From Pseudomonas sp. ANT_J12 (GTDB taxonomy: Bacteria; Pseudomonadota; Gammaproteobacteria; Pseudomonadales; Pseudomonadaceae): 64,000 bases of DNA. The notes beneath the pieces were generated by a model. It did not search any database. It was not told the DNA's origin and saw nothing but the letters and a program-made list of their open reading frames with translations. The stretch lies in contig NZ_VOBN01000005.1 of assembly GCF_008370045.1 (NCBI RefSeq), forward strand, positions 248,001-312,000. Direction: 5' to 3'. Shown here piece by piece: positions 20,322 to 32,558 of this stretch (the stretch's first letter is position 1; every line of letters starts with the position of its first letter). Made by a program: the position numbers and the translations under genes.

Positions 20322-21422
20322 ATGCAGACACTCAAGGTCGATCTAGGCGAGCGCAGCTACCCGATTCATATTGGCGAAGGTTTGTTGGATCAGCCCGAAT
20401 TGCTGGCCCCGCACGTTCGCGGACGGCAAGTGGCAATCATTTCCAATGAGACCGTGGCGCCTCTCTATCTCGAACGTCTGACCAAAAGCCTCGCACAGTT
20501 TTCAGTTGTCTCGGTGGTGCTGCCCGACGGCGAAGCCTTCAAGACCTGGGAAACCCTGCAACTGATTTTCGACGGTCTGCTGACCGCCCGGCACGACCGC
20601 CGCACCACGGTGATCGCCCTCGGTGGCGGCGTGATCGGTGACATGGCCGGTTTTGCTGCCGCCTGCTACCAGCGCGGCGTGGACTTCATCCAGGTGCCGA
20701 CCACGCTGCTGTCGCAAGTCGACTCGTCGGTGGGAGGCAAGACCGGGATCAACCATCCCCTGGGCAAAAACATGGTGGGCGCCTTCTATCAGCCCAATGT
20801 GGTGCTGATCGATACCGCGACGCTCAATACCTTGCCGGCTCGCGAACTGTCTGCGGGCCTCGCCGAAGTTATCAAGTACGGGCTGATCTGCGATGAGCCG
20901 TTCCTGACCTGGCTCGAAGAAAACGTCGATCGCCTGCGCGCCCTGGATCAGGTCGCCCTGACATACGCCATCAAGCGCTCCTGCGAGGCCAAGGCTGAAG
21001 TGGTAGGCGCCGACGAAAAGGAAACCGGCGTGCGCGCCACGTTGAACCTGGGTCACACCTTCGGCCACGCCATCGAAACCCACATGGGCTATGGTGTGTG
21101 GCTACATGGTGAGGCGGTCGCTGCTGGCACCGTAATGGCGCTGGAAATGTCCGCGCGCCTGGGCTGGATCAGCGAACAGGAGCGAGATCGCGGTATTCGC
21201 CTGTTCCAGCGTGCCGGCCTGCCGGTCATCCCGCCGCAAGAGATGACCGAAGCCGATTTTCTCGAACACATGGCAATTGACAAGAAAGTGATCGACGGTC
21301 GTTTGCGCCTGGTGCTGCTGCGCCACATGGGCGAAGCAGTGGTGACCGACGATTATCCGAAAGAGGTTCTACAGGCCACGCTGGGAGCGGATTACCGCGC
21401 CCTGGCTCAGCTTAAAGGTTAA
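20322..21422 (+). CDS. aroB: 3-Dehydroquinate synthase
   Basis: NAD- and metal-dependent second enzyme of the shikimate pathway. The product is 366 residues. Nucleotide-binding [27 protein letters not shown], and the metal-ligand regions NLGHTFGHA and HGEAVAAG are all visible. It starts at ATG 20322 after GGGG. The damX-like gene follows after 10 bases, the order also known from enterics (aroK-aroB-damX). The 151-bp gap upstream shows no clear promoter. Confidence 0.97.
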   Translation: MQTLKVDLGERSYPIHIGEGLLDQPELLAPHVRGRQVAIISNETVAPLYLERLTKSLAQFSVVSVVLPDGEAFKTWETLQLIFDGLLTARHDRRTTVIALGGGVIGDMAGFAAACYQRGVDFIQVPTTLLSQVDSSVGGKTGINHPLGKNMVGAFYQPNVVLIDTATLNTLPARELSAGLAEVIKYGLICDEPFLTWLEENVDRLRALDQVALTYAIKRSCEAKAEVVGADEKETGVRATLNLGHTFGHAIETHMGYGVWLHGEAVAAGTVMALEMSARLGWISEQERDRGIRLFQRAGLPVIPPQEMTEADFLEHMAIDKKVIDGRLRLVLLRHMGEAVVTDDYPKEVLQATLGADYRALAQLKG

Positions 21423-21432
21423 TAAGATCCCG

Positions 21433-23016
21433 ATGACTAGTTTGCATGCCGACGAGGCTTTCCTTGGCCATTTCCAGTTAAGTCATGACCCTTTTGCTCC
21501 ACGGGTGCCTGGCTTCAAATTTTTCCCGGCCCAGCGCAAACCGGTGCTGGGGCAACTGCATCACCTGGCGCGTTACAGCCAGTTGCTGCTGGTGGTCACT
21601 GGCCCGCAAGGCAGCGGCAAGACCCTGTTGCGCCAGGCCCTGGTGGCCAGCACCAACAAGCAGTCCGTGCAAAGCGTGGTGGTTTCCGCCCGTGGTGCCG
21701 GTGATGCCGCCGGTGTGCTGCGCCAGGTCGCCCAGGCGCTGAACGTGGCCCAGGCCGAGATCAACGCGATCCTGGCCCAGGTGGTGCAACTGGCCCTGAC
21801 CGGGCAGGAAGTCTACTTGCTGGTGGATGACGCCGAGCAACTCGACGAGTCCGCGCTCGAAGCCTTGATGGCCCTGGCCGCCGGTGCACCGGAGGGTCGC
21901 CCTCATGTGTTCCTGTTCGGCGAGTCGTCGCTGATTGCGCAACTGGAGGCGTTGAGCCTCGAGGAAGAGCGCTTCCACGTCATCGAATTGCAGCCCTACA
22001 CCGAAGAAGAAACCCGCGAATACCTGGATCAGCGTCTCGAAGGCGCCGGTCGGGGTATCGAACTTTTCACCGCGGATCAGATCTCTGATATTCACGAAAG
22101 CTCCGACGGTTGGCCTGGCAACATCAACCAGGTCGCCCGCGATGCGATGATCGAAGCCATGATTGCCAGCCGCACAGCGGTGAAGCGTCCAAGTATGGGG
22201 TTCAACATGCCGAAGAAACACGTATTGGCGATTTCCGCCGTAGTCGTGGTCGCGGTAGCCGCCGCCTGGTTGATGCCGGGCCGCAGCAAGACACCGACCA
22301 CCGGCGCACCGGCCAACGAACAGGCCCAACTGCCACTGGGCACGCCAAAACCTAACGCTGCCGGGGGCGCGCCTTCGGTAGAGTTCGCCGGTAACACGCA
22401 GCCGATGCCGTTGCCGCTCGTCGGCCAGCAGCAACCGGTCATGCGCAGCCCACTGGCCGAAGCGGCCGGTGGTATCACTGAAGGCGACGACGGCGTGCCG
22501 GTCGAAGGCTCCAGCGCCACGCCGCCAACCGTGACCACCATCGCACCGCCGACCGGCATCCAGCCTGGCCCTGCACCGACGCCTGCCGCCAAACCGGCGC
22601 CGGCACCGACCCAGGTCGCTACCGCCAAGCCAGCGCCTGCGCCAGCGGCCAAGCCGGCTCCAGCGCCGGCCAAGCCCGTAGTCGCCGCCAAACCGGCCGA
22701 GAAGCCGGTTACCGTCGCTAAAGCCGCCGGCGGCACTTGGTACGCCGGGCAGCCGACGAGCAACTACGTGGTGCAGATCCTCGGCACCAGCTCCGAAACC
22801 GCTGCACAATCCTTCGTCAAGGAGCAGGGCGGCGAGTACCGTTATTTCAAGAAAGTGCTGAACGGCAAACCGCTTTACGTCATCACCTACGGCAGCTTCG
22901 CCAACCGCGATGCAGCCGTTACCGCCATCAAGGCCTTGCCAGCGAAGGTTCAGGCTGGTAAACCTTGGCCTCGCTCCGTCGCCAGCGTCCAACAGGAACT
23001 GGCTACAGCTCGCTGA
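21433..23016 (+). CDS. AAA ATPase-SPOR domain membrane protein (DamX-like)
   Basis: A 527-residue bitopic protein. The N-terminal cytoplasmic ATPase is of ExeA/GspA type, with Walker A GPQGSGKT at 57-64 and Walker B in VYLLVDDAEQLDESA. A membrane helix at about 262-282 is followed by a long Pro/Ala/Lys-rich periplasmic linker and a C-terminal SPOR domain at about 445-520 (YVVQILGTSSETAAQSFVKE, PLYVITYGSFANRDAA). It probably acts at the division septum. Its place after aroB matches damX, but enteric DamX lacks this full ATPase, so the name is by analogy. Confidence 0.88.
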   Translation: MTSLHADEAFLGHFQLSHDPFAPRVPGFKFFPAQRKPVLGQLHHLARYSQLLLVVTGPQGSGKTLLRQALVASTNKQSVQSVVVSARGAGDAAGVLRQVAQALNVAQAEINAILAQVVQLALTGQEVYLLVDDAEQLDESALEALMALAAGAPEGRPHVFLFGESSLIAQLEALSLEEERFHVIELQPYTEEETREYLDQRLEGAGRGIELFTADQISDIHESSDGWPGNINQVARDAMIEAMIASRTAVKRPSMGFNMPKKHVLAISAVVVVAVAAAWLMPGRSKTPTTGAPANEQAQLPLGTPKPNAAGGAPSVEFAGNTQPMPLPLVGQQQPVMRSPLAEAAGGITEGDDGVPVEGSSATPPTVTTIAPPTGIQPGPAPTPAAKPAPAPTQVATAKPAPAPAAKPAPAPAKPVVAAKPAEKPVTVAKAAGGTWYAGQPTSNYVVQILGTSSETAAQSFVKEQGGEYRYFKKVLNGKPLYVITYGSFANRDAAVTAIKALPAKVQAGKPWPRSVASVQQELATAR

Positions 23017-23022
23017 TGATTC

Positions 23023-23043
23023 GGCGGCCTTACCCAGGCCGCC
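23023..23043 (+). terminator. GC-rich hairpin after the damX-like gene
   Basis: GGCGGCC (23023-23029) pairs with GGCCGCC (23037-23043), starting seven bases after the stop, and is followed by TCTCCC rather than a T-run. It could be a weak or Rho-assisted terminator. The rest of the 351-bp gap before gltB holds the gltB promoter and an A/T-rich stretch (about 23139-23240); no gene is seen. Confidence 0.4.
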
Positions 23044-23229
23044 TCTCCCGGCACCTCAAAATTTTCCGCAAGTAGCATGCTGCCCCAGAGGCCGCGTGCC
23101 TTGTGGTGTCTGCGTTACAGTAGTCTTTGAGTCGTTGCGGTCAAAATTAAAAAAGTTTTGACTAGCACAGCAGATCGCTTTAAACCTTTCACAAATGCGA
23201 CATAGATTTGCGACAGTTCGTCGTCAAAT

Positions 23230-23258
23230 TTGTGAGCGTCTGTGTCGCTGTGTACAAT
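23230..23258 (+). promoter_or_regulatory. Sigma70 promoter of gltBD
   Basis: TTGTGA (23230-23235), 17 bases, TACAAT (23253-23258). The start would be near 23265, giving about 100 bases of leader. The A/T-rich DNA just upstream could act as an UP element or regulator target. Confidence 0.65.
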
Positions 23259-23367
23259 GACCACCCTTTTGCCCCCGCTAAGCTGGCGTACGTTCGGCGC
23301 GGAATGCAAGTGGTTGAATTGAAAAGAAATTTGCCTCGAAAAGAGGCAGCCTGGTGAGAAAGTGTCT

Positions 23368-26300
23368 ATGAAAGCAGGTCTGTACCAACCAGATGAATTC
23401 AAGGATAACTGCGGTTTTGGCCTGATAGCCCATATGCAGGGCGAGCCCAGTCATACCCTTTTGCAAACGGCCATTGAGGCCCTGACCTGCATGACCCACC
23501 GCGGTGGGATCAACGCCGACGGCAAGACCGGTGACGGATGCGGCTTGCTGATTCAAAAGCCGGACGTGTTCCTGCGAGCCATTGCCCAGGAAACCTTCGG
23601 CGTCGAACTGCCCAAGCAATATGCCGTGGGCATGGTCTTCTTCAACCAGGACCCGGTCAAAGCCGAAGCCGCTCGCGAAAACATGAACCGCGAGATCCTT
23701 GCGGCCGGCCTGACCCTCGTCGGCTGGCGCAAAGTGCCGATCGACACCAGCGTCCTCGGCCGCCTGGCCCTGGAGCGCCTGCCGCAGATCGAACAGGTGT
23801 ACATCGGCGGTGAAGGCCTGAGCGATCAGGACATGGCGATCAAACTGTTCACTTCCCGTCGTCGCTCGTCCGTGGCCAACGCCGCCGACGCCGATCACTA
23901 CATCTGCAGCTTTTCGCACAAGACCATTATTTATAAAGGCCTGATGATGCCGGCGGACTTGACCGCCTTCTATCCAGACCTCAGCGACCAGCGCCTGCAA
24001 ACCTCGATCTGCGTGTTCCACCAGCGCTTCTCGACCAATACCCTGCCGAAATGGCCGCTGGCGCAGCCGTTCCGCTTCCTCGCCCATAACGGCGAGATCA
24101 ACACCATCACCGGTAACCGCAACTGGGCCGTGGCCCGTCGCACCAAGTTCACCAACGACTTGATGGACTTGGAAGAACTCGGCCCACTGGTCAACCGTGT
24201 CGGTTCTGACTCCTCGAGCATGGACAACATGCTCGAGCTGATGGTCACTGGCGGCATCGACCTGTTCCGTGGCGTGCGGATGATCATTCCGCCTGCGTGG
24301 CAGAACGTCGAAACCATGGACCCGGACCTGCGGGCGTTCTACGAATACAACTCGATGCACATGGAGCCGTGGGACGGCCCGGCCGGCGTGGTCATGACCG
24401 ACGGTCGCTACGCGGTGTGCCTGCTCGACCGTAACGGTCTGCGTCCGGCGCGTTGGGTCACCACCAAGAACGGTTTCATCACCCTGGCCTCGGAAATCGG
24501 TGTCTGGAACTACCAGCCTGAAGACGTGATCGCCAAGGGCCGTGTAGGCCCGGGCCAGATCTTTGCCGTGGACACCGAAACCGGTCAGATCCTCGACACC
24601 GATGCGATCGACAACCGCTTGAAGTCCCGTCATCCGTACAAGCAATGGCTGCGCAAGAATGCCCTGCGCATCCAGGCGACCATGGAAGACAACGACCACG
24701 GTTCGGCTTTCTACGACGTCGACCAGCTCAAGCAGTACATGAAGATGTATCAAGTCACGTTCGAAGAGCGCGACCAGGTGCTGCGTCCGCTCGGCGAGCA
24801 AGGCTACGAAGCCGTGGGCTCGATGGGCGACGATACGCCGATGGCCGTGCTGTCCCAGCGCGTGCGCACGCCGTACGACTATTTCCGCCAGCAGTTCGCC
24901 CAGGTGACCAACCCGCCGATCGACCCGCTGCGTGAAGCCATCGTCATGTCGCTGGAGATCTGCCTCGGTGCCGAGCGCAACATCTTCCAGGAGTCGCCGG
25001 AACACGCTTCGCGCGTGATCCTCAGCTCGCCGGTTATCTCTCCGGCCAAGTGGCGCTCGCTGATGAACCTCGATCGTCCGGGCTTTGAGCGCGCGATCAT
25101 CGATCTGAACTACGACGAAAGCGTCGGCCTCGAAGCGGCGATCCGCAACGTTGCCGATCAGGCTGAAGAAGCCGTGCGTTCCGGCCGTACCCAGGTGGTG
25201 CTGAGTGACCGTCACATTGCCCCGGGCAAGTTGCCGATTCACGCATCCTTGGCCACCGGCGCGGTGCATCACCGCCTGACCGAAAAAGGCCTGCGCTGCG
25301 ATTCCAACATCCTCGTGGAAACCGCCACCGCTCGCGACCCGCATCACTTCGCGGTCCTGATCGGTTTCGGCGCCTCGGCGGTCTATCCGTTCCTGGCCTA
25401 CGAAGTGCTGGGCGACCTGATCCGTACCGGTGAAGTACTGGGCGACCTCTACGAGGTGTTCAAGAACTACCGCAAAGGCATCACCAAAGGCCTGCTGAAG
25501 ATCCTGTCGAAGATGGGCATCTCGACCATCACTTCGTACCGCGGTGCGCAGTTGTTCGAAGCCATTGGCCTGTCCGAAGAAGTCTGCGAACTGAGCTTCC
25601 GTGGCGTGCCGAGCCGCATCAAGGGTGCGCGTTTCGTCGACATCGAAGCCGAGCAGAAAGCCTTGGCCGCCGAAGCCTGGAGCCCGCGCAAGCCAATCCA
25701 GCAGGGCGGTTTGCTGAAGTTTGTCCACGGTGGCGAATATCACGCTTACAACCCGGACGTGGTCAGCACCCTGCAAGCCGCTGTGCAGCAGGGCGACTAC
25801 AGCAAGTTCAAGGAATACACGGCGCTGGTGGACAACCGTCCGGTGTCGATGATCCGCGACCTGTTCAAGGTGAAGACCCTGGACACGGCGCTGGACATCA
25901 GCGAGATCGAACCGCTGGAATCGGTGCTCAAGCGCTTCGACTCCGCTGGCATCTCGTTGGGCGCCTTGTCGCCTGAGGCTCACGAAGCCCTGGCCGAAGC
26001 CATGAACCGCCTCGGTGCGCGTTCCAACTCCGGCGAAGGCGGCGAAGACCCGGCGCGCTACGGCACCATCAAGAGCTCGAAAATCAAGCAGGTTGCGACT
26101 GGCCGTTTCGGTGTGACCCCGGAATACCTGGTCAACGCTGAAGTGCTGCAGATCAAAGTCGCCCAGGGTGCCAAGCCCGGCGAAGGTGGTCAGCTGCCAG
26201 GGGGCAAGGTCAACGGTCTGATCGCCAAGCTGCGTTACGCAGTGCCGGGCGTGACCCTGATTTCGCCGCCACCGCACCACGACATCTACTCGATCGAAGA

Positions 26301-27813
26301 CTTGTCGCAGCTGATTTTTGACCTGAAACAAGTCAACCCGAAGGCTTTGGTCTCGGTGAAGCTGGTGGCAGAAGCAGGCGTCGGCACCATCGCTGCCGGT
26401 GTGGCCAAGGCCTACGCGGACTTGATCACCATCTCCGGCTATGACGGCGGCACCGGTGCATCGCCACTGACCTCGATCAAATACGCGGGCGCGCCGTGGG
26501 AACTCGGCCTGGCCGAAACCCACCAGACCCTGCGTGGCAATGACCTGCGTGGCAAAGTCCGGGTACAAACCGACGGCGGCCTGAAAACCGGCCTCGACGT
26601 GATCAAGGCTGCGATCCTCGGCGCCGAAAGCTTCGGCTTCGGCACCGCGCCAATGATCGCCCTGGGCTGCAAATACCTGCGCATCTGCCACCTGAACAAC
26701 TGCGCCACCGGCGTCGCGACTCAGAACGAGAAGCTGCGCAAGGATCACTACATCGGCACCGTCGACATGGTGGTGAATTTCTTCACCTACGTCGCCGAAG
26801 AAACCCGTGAGTGGCTGGCCAAGCTGGGCGTGCGCTCCCTCGAAGAGCTGATCGGTCGTACCGATCTGCTGGAAATCCTCGAAGGCCAGACCGCCAAGCA
26901 GCAACACTTGGACCTGACCCCGTTGCTGGGCAGCGATCACATCCCGGCAGACAAACCTCAGTTCTGCCAGGTCGAGCGCAACCCGCCATTCGACAAAGGC
27001 CTGCTGGCCGAGAAAATGGTCGACATGGCCACCTCGGCGATCAACGACAAGAGCGGCGCTGATTTCGAGCTGAATATCTGCAACTGCGACCGTTCGATCG
27101 GCGCGCGGATCTCCGGTGAAATCGCCCGCAAGCACGGCAACCAAGGCATGGCGAACGCGCCGATCACTTTCCGCTTCAAAGGGACGGCCGGTCAGAGCTT
27201 CGGTGTGTGGAACGCCGGCGGCCTGAACATGTACCTGGAAGGCGACGCCAACGACTACGTCGGCAAAGGCATGACCGGTGGCAAGCTGGTCATCGTTCCG
27301 CCGAAGGGCAGCGTCTACAAGACCCAGGACAGTGCGATCATCGGCAACACCTGCCTGTACGGCGCCACCGGCGGCAAGCTGTTTGCCGCTGGCACCGCAG
27401 GCGAGCGTTTCGCCGTGCGTAACTCCGGTGCCCACACCGTGGTGGAAGGCACTGGCGATCACTGCTGCGAGTACATGACCGGTGGTTTCGTTTGCGTTCT
27501 GGGCAAGACCGGTTACAACTTCGGCTCAGGCATGACCGGCGGTTTCGCCTACGTGCTCGACCAGGACAACTCCTTCGTTGACCGGGTCAACCACGAACTG
27601 GTGGAAATCCAGCGGATCAGCGGCGAAGCGATGGAAGCCTATCGCAGCCACCTGCAACGCGTGCTGGACGAATACGTCGCGGAAACCGACAGCGAATGGG
27701 GTCGTAACCTCGCTGAGAACCTCGATGACTATCTGCGTCGTTTCTGGCTGGTCAAGCCCAAGGCTGCCAACCTGAAATCGTTGCTTTCCAGCACCCGTGC
27801 CAATCCGCAATAA
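23368..27813 (+). CDS. gltB: Glutamate synthase (NADPH) large subunit
   Basis: Alpha subunit of GOGAT: glutamine amidotransferase plus 2-oxoglutarate amination. The product is 1481 residues. The class II nucleophile is Cys15 ([20 protein letters not shown]), exposed after propeptide removal. The central and FMN domains follow, with the 3Fe-4S cysteines in [17 protein letters not shown] and a C-terminal beta-helix (repeated GATGG/GMTGG turns). ATG 23368 is preferred over GTG 23362 because it gives the conserved N-terminus. gltD lies 122 bases downstream across a repeat. Confidence 0.97.
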   Translation: MKAGLYQPDEFKDNCGFGLIAHMQGEPSHTLLQTAIEALTCMTHRGGINADGKTGDGCGLLIQKPDVFLRAIAQETFGVELPKQYAVGMVFFNQDPVKAEAARENMNREILAAGLTLVGWRKVPIDTSVLGRLALERLPQIEQVYIGGEGLSDQDMAIKLFTSRRRSSVANAADADHYICSFSHKTIIYKGLMMPADLTAFYPDLSDQRLQTSICVFHQRFSTNTLPKWPLAQPFRFLAHNGEINTITGNRNWAVARRTKFTNDLMDLEELGPLVNRVGSDSSSMDNMLELMVTGGIDLFRGVRMIIPPAWQNVETMDPDLRAFYEYNSMHMEPWDGPAGVVMTDGRYAVCLLDRNGLRPARWVTTKNGFITLASEIGVWNYQPEDVIAKGRVGPGQIFAVDTETGQILDTDAIDNRLKSRHPYKQWLRKNALRIQATMEDNDHGSAFYDVDQLKQYMKMYQVTFEERDQVLRPLGEQGYEAVGSMGDDTPMAVLSQRVRTPYDYFRQQFAQVTNPPIDPLREAIVMSLEICLGAERNIFQESPEHASRVILSSPVISPAKWRSLMNLDRPGFERAIIDLNYDESVGLEAAIRNVADQAEEAVRSGRTQVVLSDRHIAPGKLPIHASLATGAVHHRLTEKGLRCDSNILVETATARDPHHFAVLIGFGASAVYPFLAYEVLGDLIRTGEVLGDLYEVFKNYRKGITKGLLKILSKMGISTITSYRGAQLFEAIGLSEEVCELSFRGVPSRIKGARFVDIEAEQKALAAEAWSPRKPIQQGGLLKFVHGGEYHAYNPDVVSTLQAAVQQGDYSKFKEYTALVDNRPVSMIRDLFKVKTLDTALDISEIEPLESVLKRFDSAGISLGALSPEAHEALAEAMNRLGARSNSGEGGEDPARYGTIKSSKIKQVATGRFGVTPEYLVNAEVLQIKVAQGAKPGEGGQLPGGKVNGLIAKLRYAVPGVTLISPPPHHDIYSIEDLSQLIFDLKQVNPKALVSVKLVAEAGVGTIAAGVAKAYADLITISGYDGGTGASPLTSIKYAGAPWELGLAETHQTLRGNDLRGKVRVQTDGGLKTGLDVIKAAILGAESFGFGTAPMIALGCKYLRICHLNNCATGVATQNEKLRKDHYIGTVDMVVNFFTYVAEETREWLAKLGVRSLEELIGRTDLLEILEGQTAKQQHLDLTPLLGSDHIPADKPQFCQVERNPPFDKGLLAEKMVDMATSAINDKSGADFELNICNCDRSIGARISGEIARKHGNQGMANAPITFRFKGTAGQSFGVWNAGGLNMYLEGDANDYVGKGMTGGKLVIVPPKGSVYKTQDSAIIGNTCLYGATGGKLFAAGTAGERFAVRNSGAHTVVEGTGDHCCEYMTGGFVCVLGKTGYNFGSGMTGGFAYVLDQDNSFVDRVNHELVEIQRISGEAMEAYRSHLQRVLDEYVAETDSEWGRNLAENLDDYLRRFWLVKPKAANLKSLLSSTRANPQ

Positions 27814-27819
27814 GGGCAG

Positions 27820-27918
27820 CTGCAAGCGGCAAGCTTCAAGCCGCCAGTTAACAGCAGTGCGCGATGTGCCTGCCACCGTGATTGTCTTGCAGCTTGAAGC
27901 TTGTAGCTTCGAGCTGCT
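27820..27918. repeat. AGCTT-type hairpin repeat between gltB and gltD
   Basis: CAGCTGCAAGCGGCAAGCTT on the left is complementary to the AAGCTTGTAGCTTCGAGCTG arm on the right, around a 40-base spacer. It fills nearly the whole intercistronic gap and may stabilise or modulate gltB versus gltD mRNA. Confidence 0.65.
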
Positions 27919-27923
27919 GTTGA

Positions 27924-29352
<1,429 letters not shown>

Positions 29353-29354
<2 letters not shown>

Positions 29355-29380
29355 TCGCTTTCCTGAACAGGAATGCGATC
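29353..29380 (+). terminator. Hairpin overlapping the gltD stop codon
   Basis: GATCGC-T-TTCCTG, loop AA, CAGGAA-T-GCGATC: a 12-bp stem with one T-T mismatch, beginning within the TGA of gltD and followed by AAAAT. Without a T-run it is more likely an mRNA-stabilising or Rho-assisted end than a classic terminator. Confidence 0.45.
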
Positions 29381-29382
29381 AA

Positions 29383-29476
29383 AATGTGGGAGCGGGCTTG
29401 CTCGCGAAGACGGTGTAACAGTCAGTATTGATGTCGACTGACACACCGCTTTCGCGAGCAAGCCCGCTCCCACATT
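29383..29476. repeat. REPIN of the TGTGGGAGCGGGCTTGCTCGCGAA family
   Basis: Inverted arms AATGTGGGAGCGGGCTTGCT and AGCAAGCCCGCTCCCACATT enclose inner pairs GGTGT/ACACC and CAGTC/GACTG, so the whole 94 bp can fold into one long hairpin. This is a different family from the 131-bp REP doublets. Confidence 0.88.
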
Positions 29477-29532
29477 GGTTTCAGGGTGTTGCGAATGCCG
29501 GATTTTCACCGCGACAAATTGACCCGATAGAC

Positions 29533-29560
29533 AAAAGGCTGACCTGCAACCGTGCCTTTT
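29533..29560. repeat. Short inverted repeat upstream of hemE
   Basis: AAAAGGC (29533-29539) and GCCTTTT (29554-29560) are perfectly inverted, 48 bases before the hemE ATG. It could be a terminator for gltBD read-through or an operator. No convincing -35/-10 pair for hemE was found nearby. Confidence 0.35.
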
Positions 29561-29607
29561 GCGTCGCGCTCTGAGAAAATGCCCGCACTTTTTTTCCGGA
29601 TGCCGAC

Positions 29608-30675
29608 ATGACTGCCCTGAAGAACGACCGTTTCCTTCGCGCCCTGCTCAAGCAACCCGTAGACGTCACGCCTGTCTGGATGATGCGTCAGGCCGGTCGC
29701 TATCTGCCGGAATACCGCGCCAGCCGCGCCAAGGCCGGTGACTTCATGAGCCTGTGCATGAACCCGGAGTTCGCTTGCGAAGTCACGATGCAACCGCTCG
29801 ACCGCTACCCGCAACTGGACGCGGCGATCCTCTTCTCCGACATCCTCACCATCCCGGACGCCATGGGCCAAGGCCTGTACTTTGAAACCGGTGAAGGCCC
29901 ACGCTTCAAGAAAGTCGTCAGCACGATGGCCGACATCGAAGCCCTGCCGATCCCGGATCCGCACAAAGACCTTGGCTACGTGATGGACGCGGTCAGCACC
30001 ATCCGCCGCGAACTGAACGGCCGCGTGCCGCTGATCGGCTTCTCCGGCAGCCCATGGACCCTGGCCACCTACATGGTCGAAGGCGGCTCGTCGAAAGACT
30101 ACCGCAAGACCAAAACCATGCTCTACGACAACCCGCAAGCCCTGCACTTGTTGCTGGACAAGCTGGCTCAGTCGGTCACCAGCTACCTCAACGGCCAGAT
30201 CATGGCCGGCGCCCAAGCGGTGCAGATCTTCGATAGCTGGGGCGGCAACCTCTCGGCGGCGGCGTACCAGGAATTCTCCCTGGCCTACATGCGCAAGATC
30301 GTCAGTGGCCTGATCCGCGAACACGAAGGCCGCAAAGTGCCGGTCATCCTGTTCACCAAGGGCGGGGGGCTGTGGCTGGAAAGCATCGCCGACGCTGGCG
30401 CTGACGCATTGGGCCTGGACTGGACCTGCGACATCGGCAACGCCCGCGACCGCGTCGGCAACAAAGTCGCCCTGCAAGGCAACATGGACCCGACCGTGCT
30501 CTACGCCAAGCCAGAAGCCATCCGCACCGAAGTCGGCCGCATCCTTGCCAGCTACGGCAAGGGCAGTGGCCACGTGTTCAACCTGGGTCATGGCATCACC
30601 CCGGAAGTTGATCCGGAGCATGCGGGCGCGTTCCTGCGCGCGGTGCATGAATTGTCGGCGCAGTATCACGAGTGA
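29608..30675 (+). CDS. hemE: Uroporphyrinogen decarboxylase
   Basis: Removes four carboxyl groups from uroporphyrinogen III to give coproporphyrinogen III in haem synthesis. The product is 355 residues. The two family signatures are visible: [16 protein letters not shown] near the N-terminus and [17 protein letters not shown] at about 135-151. Start: ATG 29608. It ends just before a strong terminator. The opposite strand of its last 80 bases is entered by the open frame of a truncated ATPase gene. Confidence 0.97.
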   Translation: MTALKNDRFLRALLKQPVDVTPVWMMRQAGRYLPEYRASRAKAGDFMSLCMNPEFACEVTMQPLDRYPQLDAAILFSDILTIPDAMGQGLYFETGEGPRFKKVVSTMADIEALPIPDPHKDLGYVMDAVSTIRRELNGRVPLIGFSGSPWTLATYMVEGGSSKDYRKTKTMLYDNPQALHLLLDKLAQSVTSYLNGQIMAGAQAVQIFDSWGGNLSAAAYQEFSLAYMRKIVSGLIREHEGRKVPVILFTKGGGLWLESIADAGADALGLDWTCDIGNARDRVGNKVALQGNMDPTVLYAKPEAIRTEVGRILASYGKGSGHVFNLGHGITPEVDPEHAGAFLRAVHELSAQYHE

Positions 30676-31084
30676 TCGTTGCCCGATAACCAAAACGCCC
30701 GGCTTGTGCCGGGCGTTTTTGCTTTTTTTCAGCGTCGAAAATGGAATCGACCAGGTGTGGAAGGGCTTCCCCATCTCGTTTAATCACCCATTCTGTTGCT
30801 TCGAACACGTCACCCATGCCGTGCACAAGTAATGGAAATTTGCGTTCGTACCGGCTTCGGCCATCAAAACGATCTATGACAAAACGTATGTCTTCATTTT
30901 TTAGGGAGGTCTGGCTAGGTTTCATCGCATTGCCGAATTCGATGAATGAAACTGCCACCGCCTGCAACAACGAAGTCTTCCCACTCCCATTAACCCCCAC
31001 CACCAGATTGAAACCCGGCTGAAAGTCGAAAGTGGCATCTTCGTAGCAACGAAAATTCTGAATGTGAAGACGGTCCAGGCGCAT
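30596..31084 (-). pseudogene. Truncated AAA-family ATPase (N-terminal remnant)
   Basis: The first about 115 codons look like the start of a RecF/SMC-type AAA ATPase: MRLDRLHIQNFRCYEDATFD, then Walker A GVNGSGKTSLLQA. No signature motif, Walker B or the C-terminal half exists. After about base 30735 the open frame merely reads through the hemE terminator and the antisense of hemE to a chance stop at 30596. ATG 31084 has a good AAGGGA ribosome site. This is best explained as a 3' deletion remnant of a roughly 350-400-residue ATPase; a short functional product is unlikely but cannot be excluded. Confidence 0.7.
30692..30720 (+). terminator. Intrinsic terminator of hemE
   Basis: AAAACGCCCGGC-TTGT-GCCGGGCGTTTTT: a 12-bp perfect stem with T-run, 16 bases past the hemE stop. 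Confidence 0.93.
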
Positions 31085-31162
31085 TCTGGTTTCCCTTTAC
31101 CAAGACTGACGAATGCCGTCAGTGTACCTTGGCTCGCGATTACCGCTGGGGCGCAGTTGTGG

Positions 31163-32440
31163 CTAGACCTGTGCGGTGCCTGGCAGCGGCGGCAACTTCG
31201 CCAGCTTCAACGCTACCAACAACGCAATCACCAGCAACCCGCCAATAAACAACCCGATCCCGTTCCACCCGCCGAGGTGCCAGAACACCCCACCCGCCGT
31301 CCCCGCAATACTCGACCCGGCGTAATAGCTGAACAGATACAGCGACGAAGCCTGCCCCTTGGCCTTGATCGCCCGCCGCCCAATCCAGCTGCTGGCCACC
31401 GAATGCGCGCCGAAGAAGCCGAAGGTGAAGATCAGCATGCCAATGATCACCAGTGGCAGCGGTGTAAACAGGGTCAGCGCCAGGCCTGCGAGCATCAAGG
31501 TGATCGTCGCCCACAGCACCTTACGGCGGCCCAGTTTGTCCGCCAGCGAACCAATCTTCGCCGAGCTATAGATCCCCGACAGGTACACCACCGACAGCAG
31601 CCCGACAAAGGCCTGGTCCATGTTGTAAGGCGCGGCCAGCAGGCGATAGCCGATGTAGTTGAACAGCGTGACGAACGCGCCCATCAGCACAAAAGCCTCA
31701 AGGAACAGCAGCGGCAGGCCGGCGTCGCGAAAGTGCATGGTGAAGCCGTCGAGCAGGCTGCGCGGGTGCATCGAGCGAGCGCGGAAGTTGCGTGACTCGG
31801 GCAGGATCTTCCAGAACACAGCCGCCGCGATCAGCGCCAGACCGCCGATCACCAACATCGCCGTGTGCCAACTGACGAAGTCGATCAACACGCCAGTGAT
31901 CAAGCGTCCAGACATCCCGCCAATCGCGTTACCGCCAATGTACAAACCCATGGCCAAGCCAATGTGCTGCGGATGAATCTCTTCGCTCAAATAAGTCATG
32001 GCGACCGCCGCCAGGCCGCTCAACGACAGCCCGATCAACGCCCGCATGATCAACACGCCTTCCCAGCTCGGCATCATCGCGCTGGCCATGGTGCACAGCG
32101 AAGCGGCGAACAACGCGGTCACCATCACCGGCTTGCGCCCGACCCGGTCGGAAATCGGGCCGGTGATCAGCAGACCAATCGCGAGCATGCCGGTGGCCAC
32201 CGACAGGATCAGGCTGCTCTGGGCCGCGTTGATCGAGTACTCGTGGGACAGCAGCGGCATCATCGGCTGCACGCAATACAGCAGGGCGAACGTCGCGAAG
32301 CCGCCGCAGAACAGCGCCAGCACCGTGCGCATGAACATCGGCGTGCCTTTTTCGATGTAGATCTCGTTCAGCTCGGCGACGACATCGTCCAGCGCAGTGG
32401 GCGGAACTTCATGGGCGAGTGGGGTGACAGCAGTTTTCAC
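31163..32440 (-). CDS. MFS transporter (YnfM-like)
   Basis: A 12-helix major facilitator permease of about 425 residues. The MFS loop motif ISDRVGRKPVM lies between helices 2 and 3, with its counterpart SLADKLGRRKVL in the second half. The substrate is unknown; this subgroup usually exports drugs or small organics. GTG 32440 is preferred because GAGG lies 7 bases upstream. An ATG at 32485 would add 15 residues but has no ribosome site. It is divergent from a LysR gene that probably controls it; the order matches what I recall for P. aeruginosa PA5029-PA5030. Confidence 0.88.
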   Translation of the reverse strand: MKTAVTPLAHEVPPTALDDVVAELNEIYIEKGTPMFMRTVLALFCGGFATFALLYCVQPMMPLLSHEYSINAAQSSLILSVATGMLAIGLLITGPISDRVGRKPVMVTALFAASLCTMASAMMPSWEGVLIMRALIGLSLSGLAAVAMTYLSEEIHPQHIGLAMGLYIGGNAIGGMSGRLITGVLIDFVSWHTAMLVIGGLALIAAAVFWKILPESRNFRARSMHPRSLLDGFTMHFRDAGLPLLFLEAFVLMGAFVTLFNYIGYRLLAAPYNMDQAFVGLLSVVYLSGIYSSAKIGSLADKLGRRKVLWATITLMLAGLALTLFTPLPLVIIGMLIFTFGFFGAHSVASSWIGRRAIKAKGQASSLYLFSYYAGSSIAGTAGGVFWHLGGWNGIGLFIGGLLVIALLVALKLAKLPPLPGTAQV

Positions 32441-32531
32441 TTCGGACCTCGGAGGGCGCAGCCGGTCAGGCAATGAAAAAAGCATATAGCTGCCTAATGA
32501 TTCAATCCAATATATTGTTCGACCTGTTTGA

Positions 32532-32547
32532 TAGGTTTAGCGACCTA
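32532..32547. promoter_or_regulatory. Candidate LysR operator in the MFS-LysR gap
   Basis: TAGGT-TTAGCG-ACCTA is a perfect 5-bp inverted repeat 11 bases before the LysR ATG. A second palindrome, CAATATATTG, lies at 32508-32517. Dyads of this kind in the divergent gap are typical LysR targets; the assignment is inference. Confidence 0.45.
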
Positions 32548-32558
32548 ATGGAGTTTTC

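Noticed and set aside
23278..27462. 1394-codon open frame on the minus strand
   Set aside because: Complete antisense shadow of gltB; rich in Gly/Arg/His/Val without motifs.
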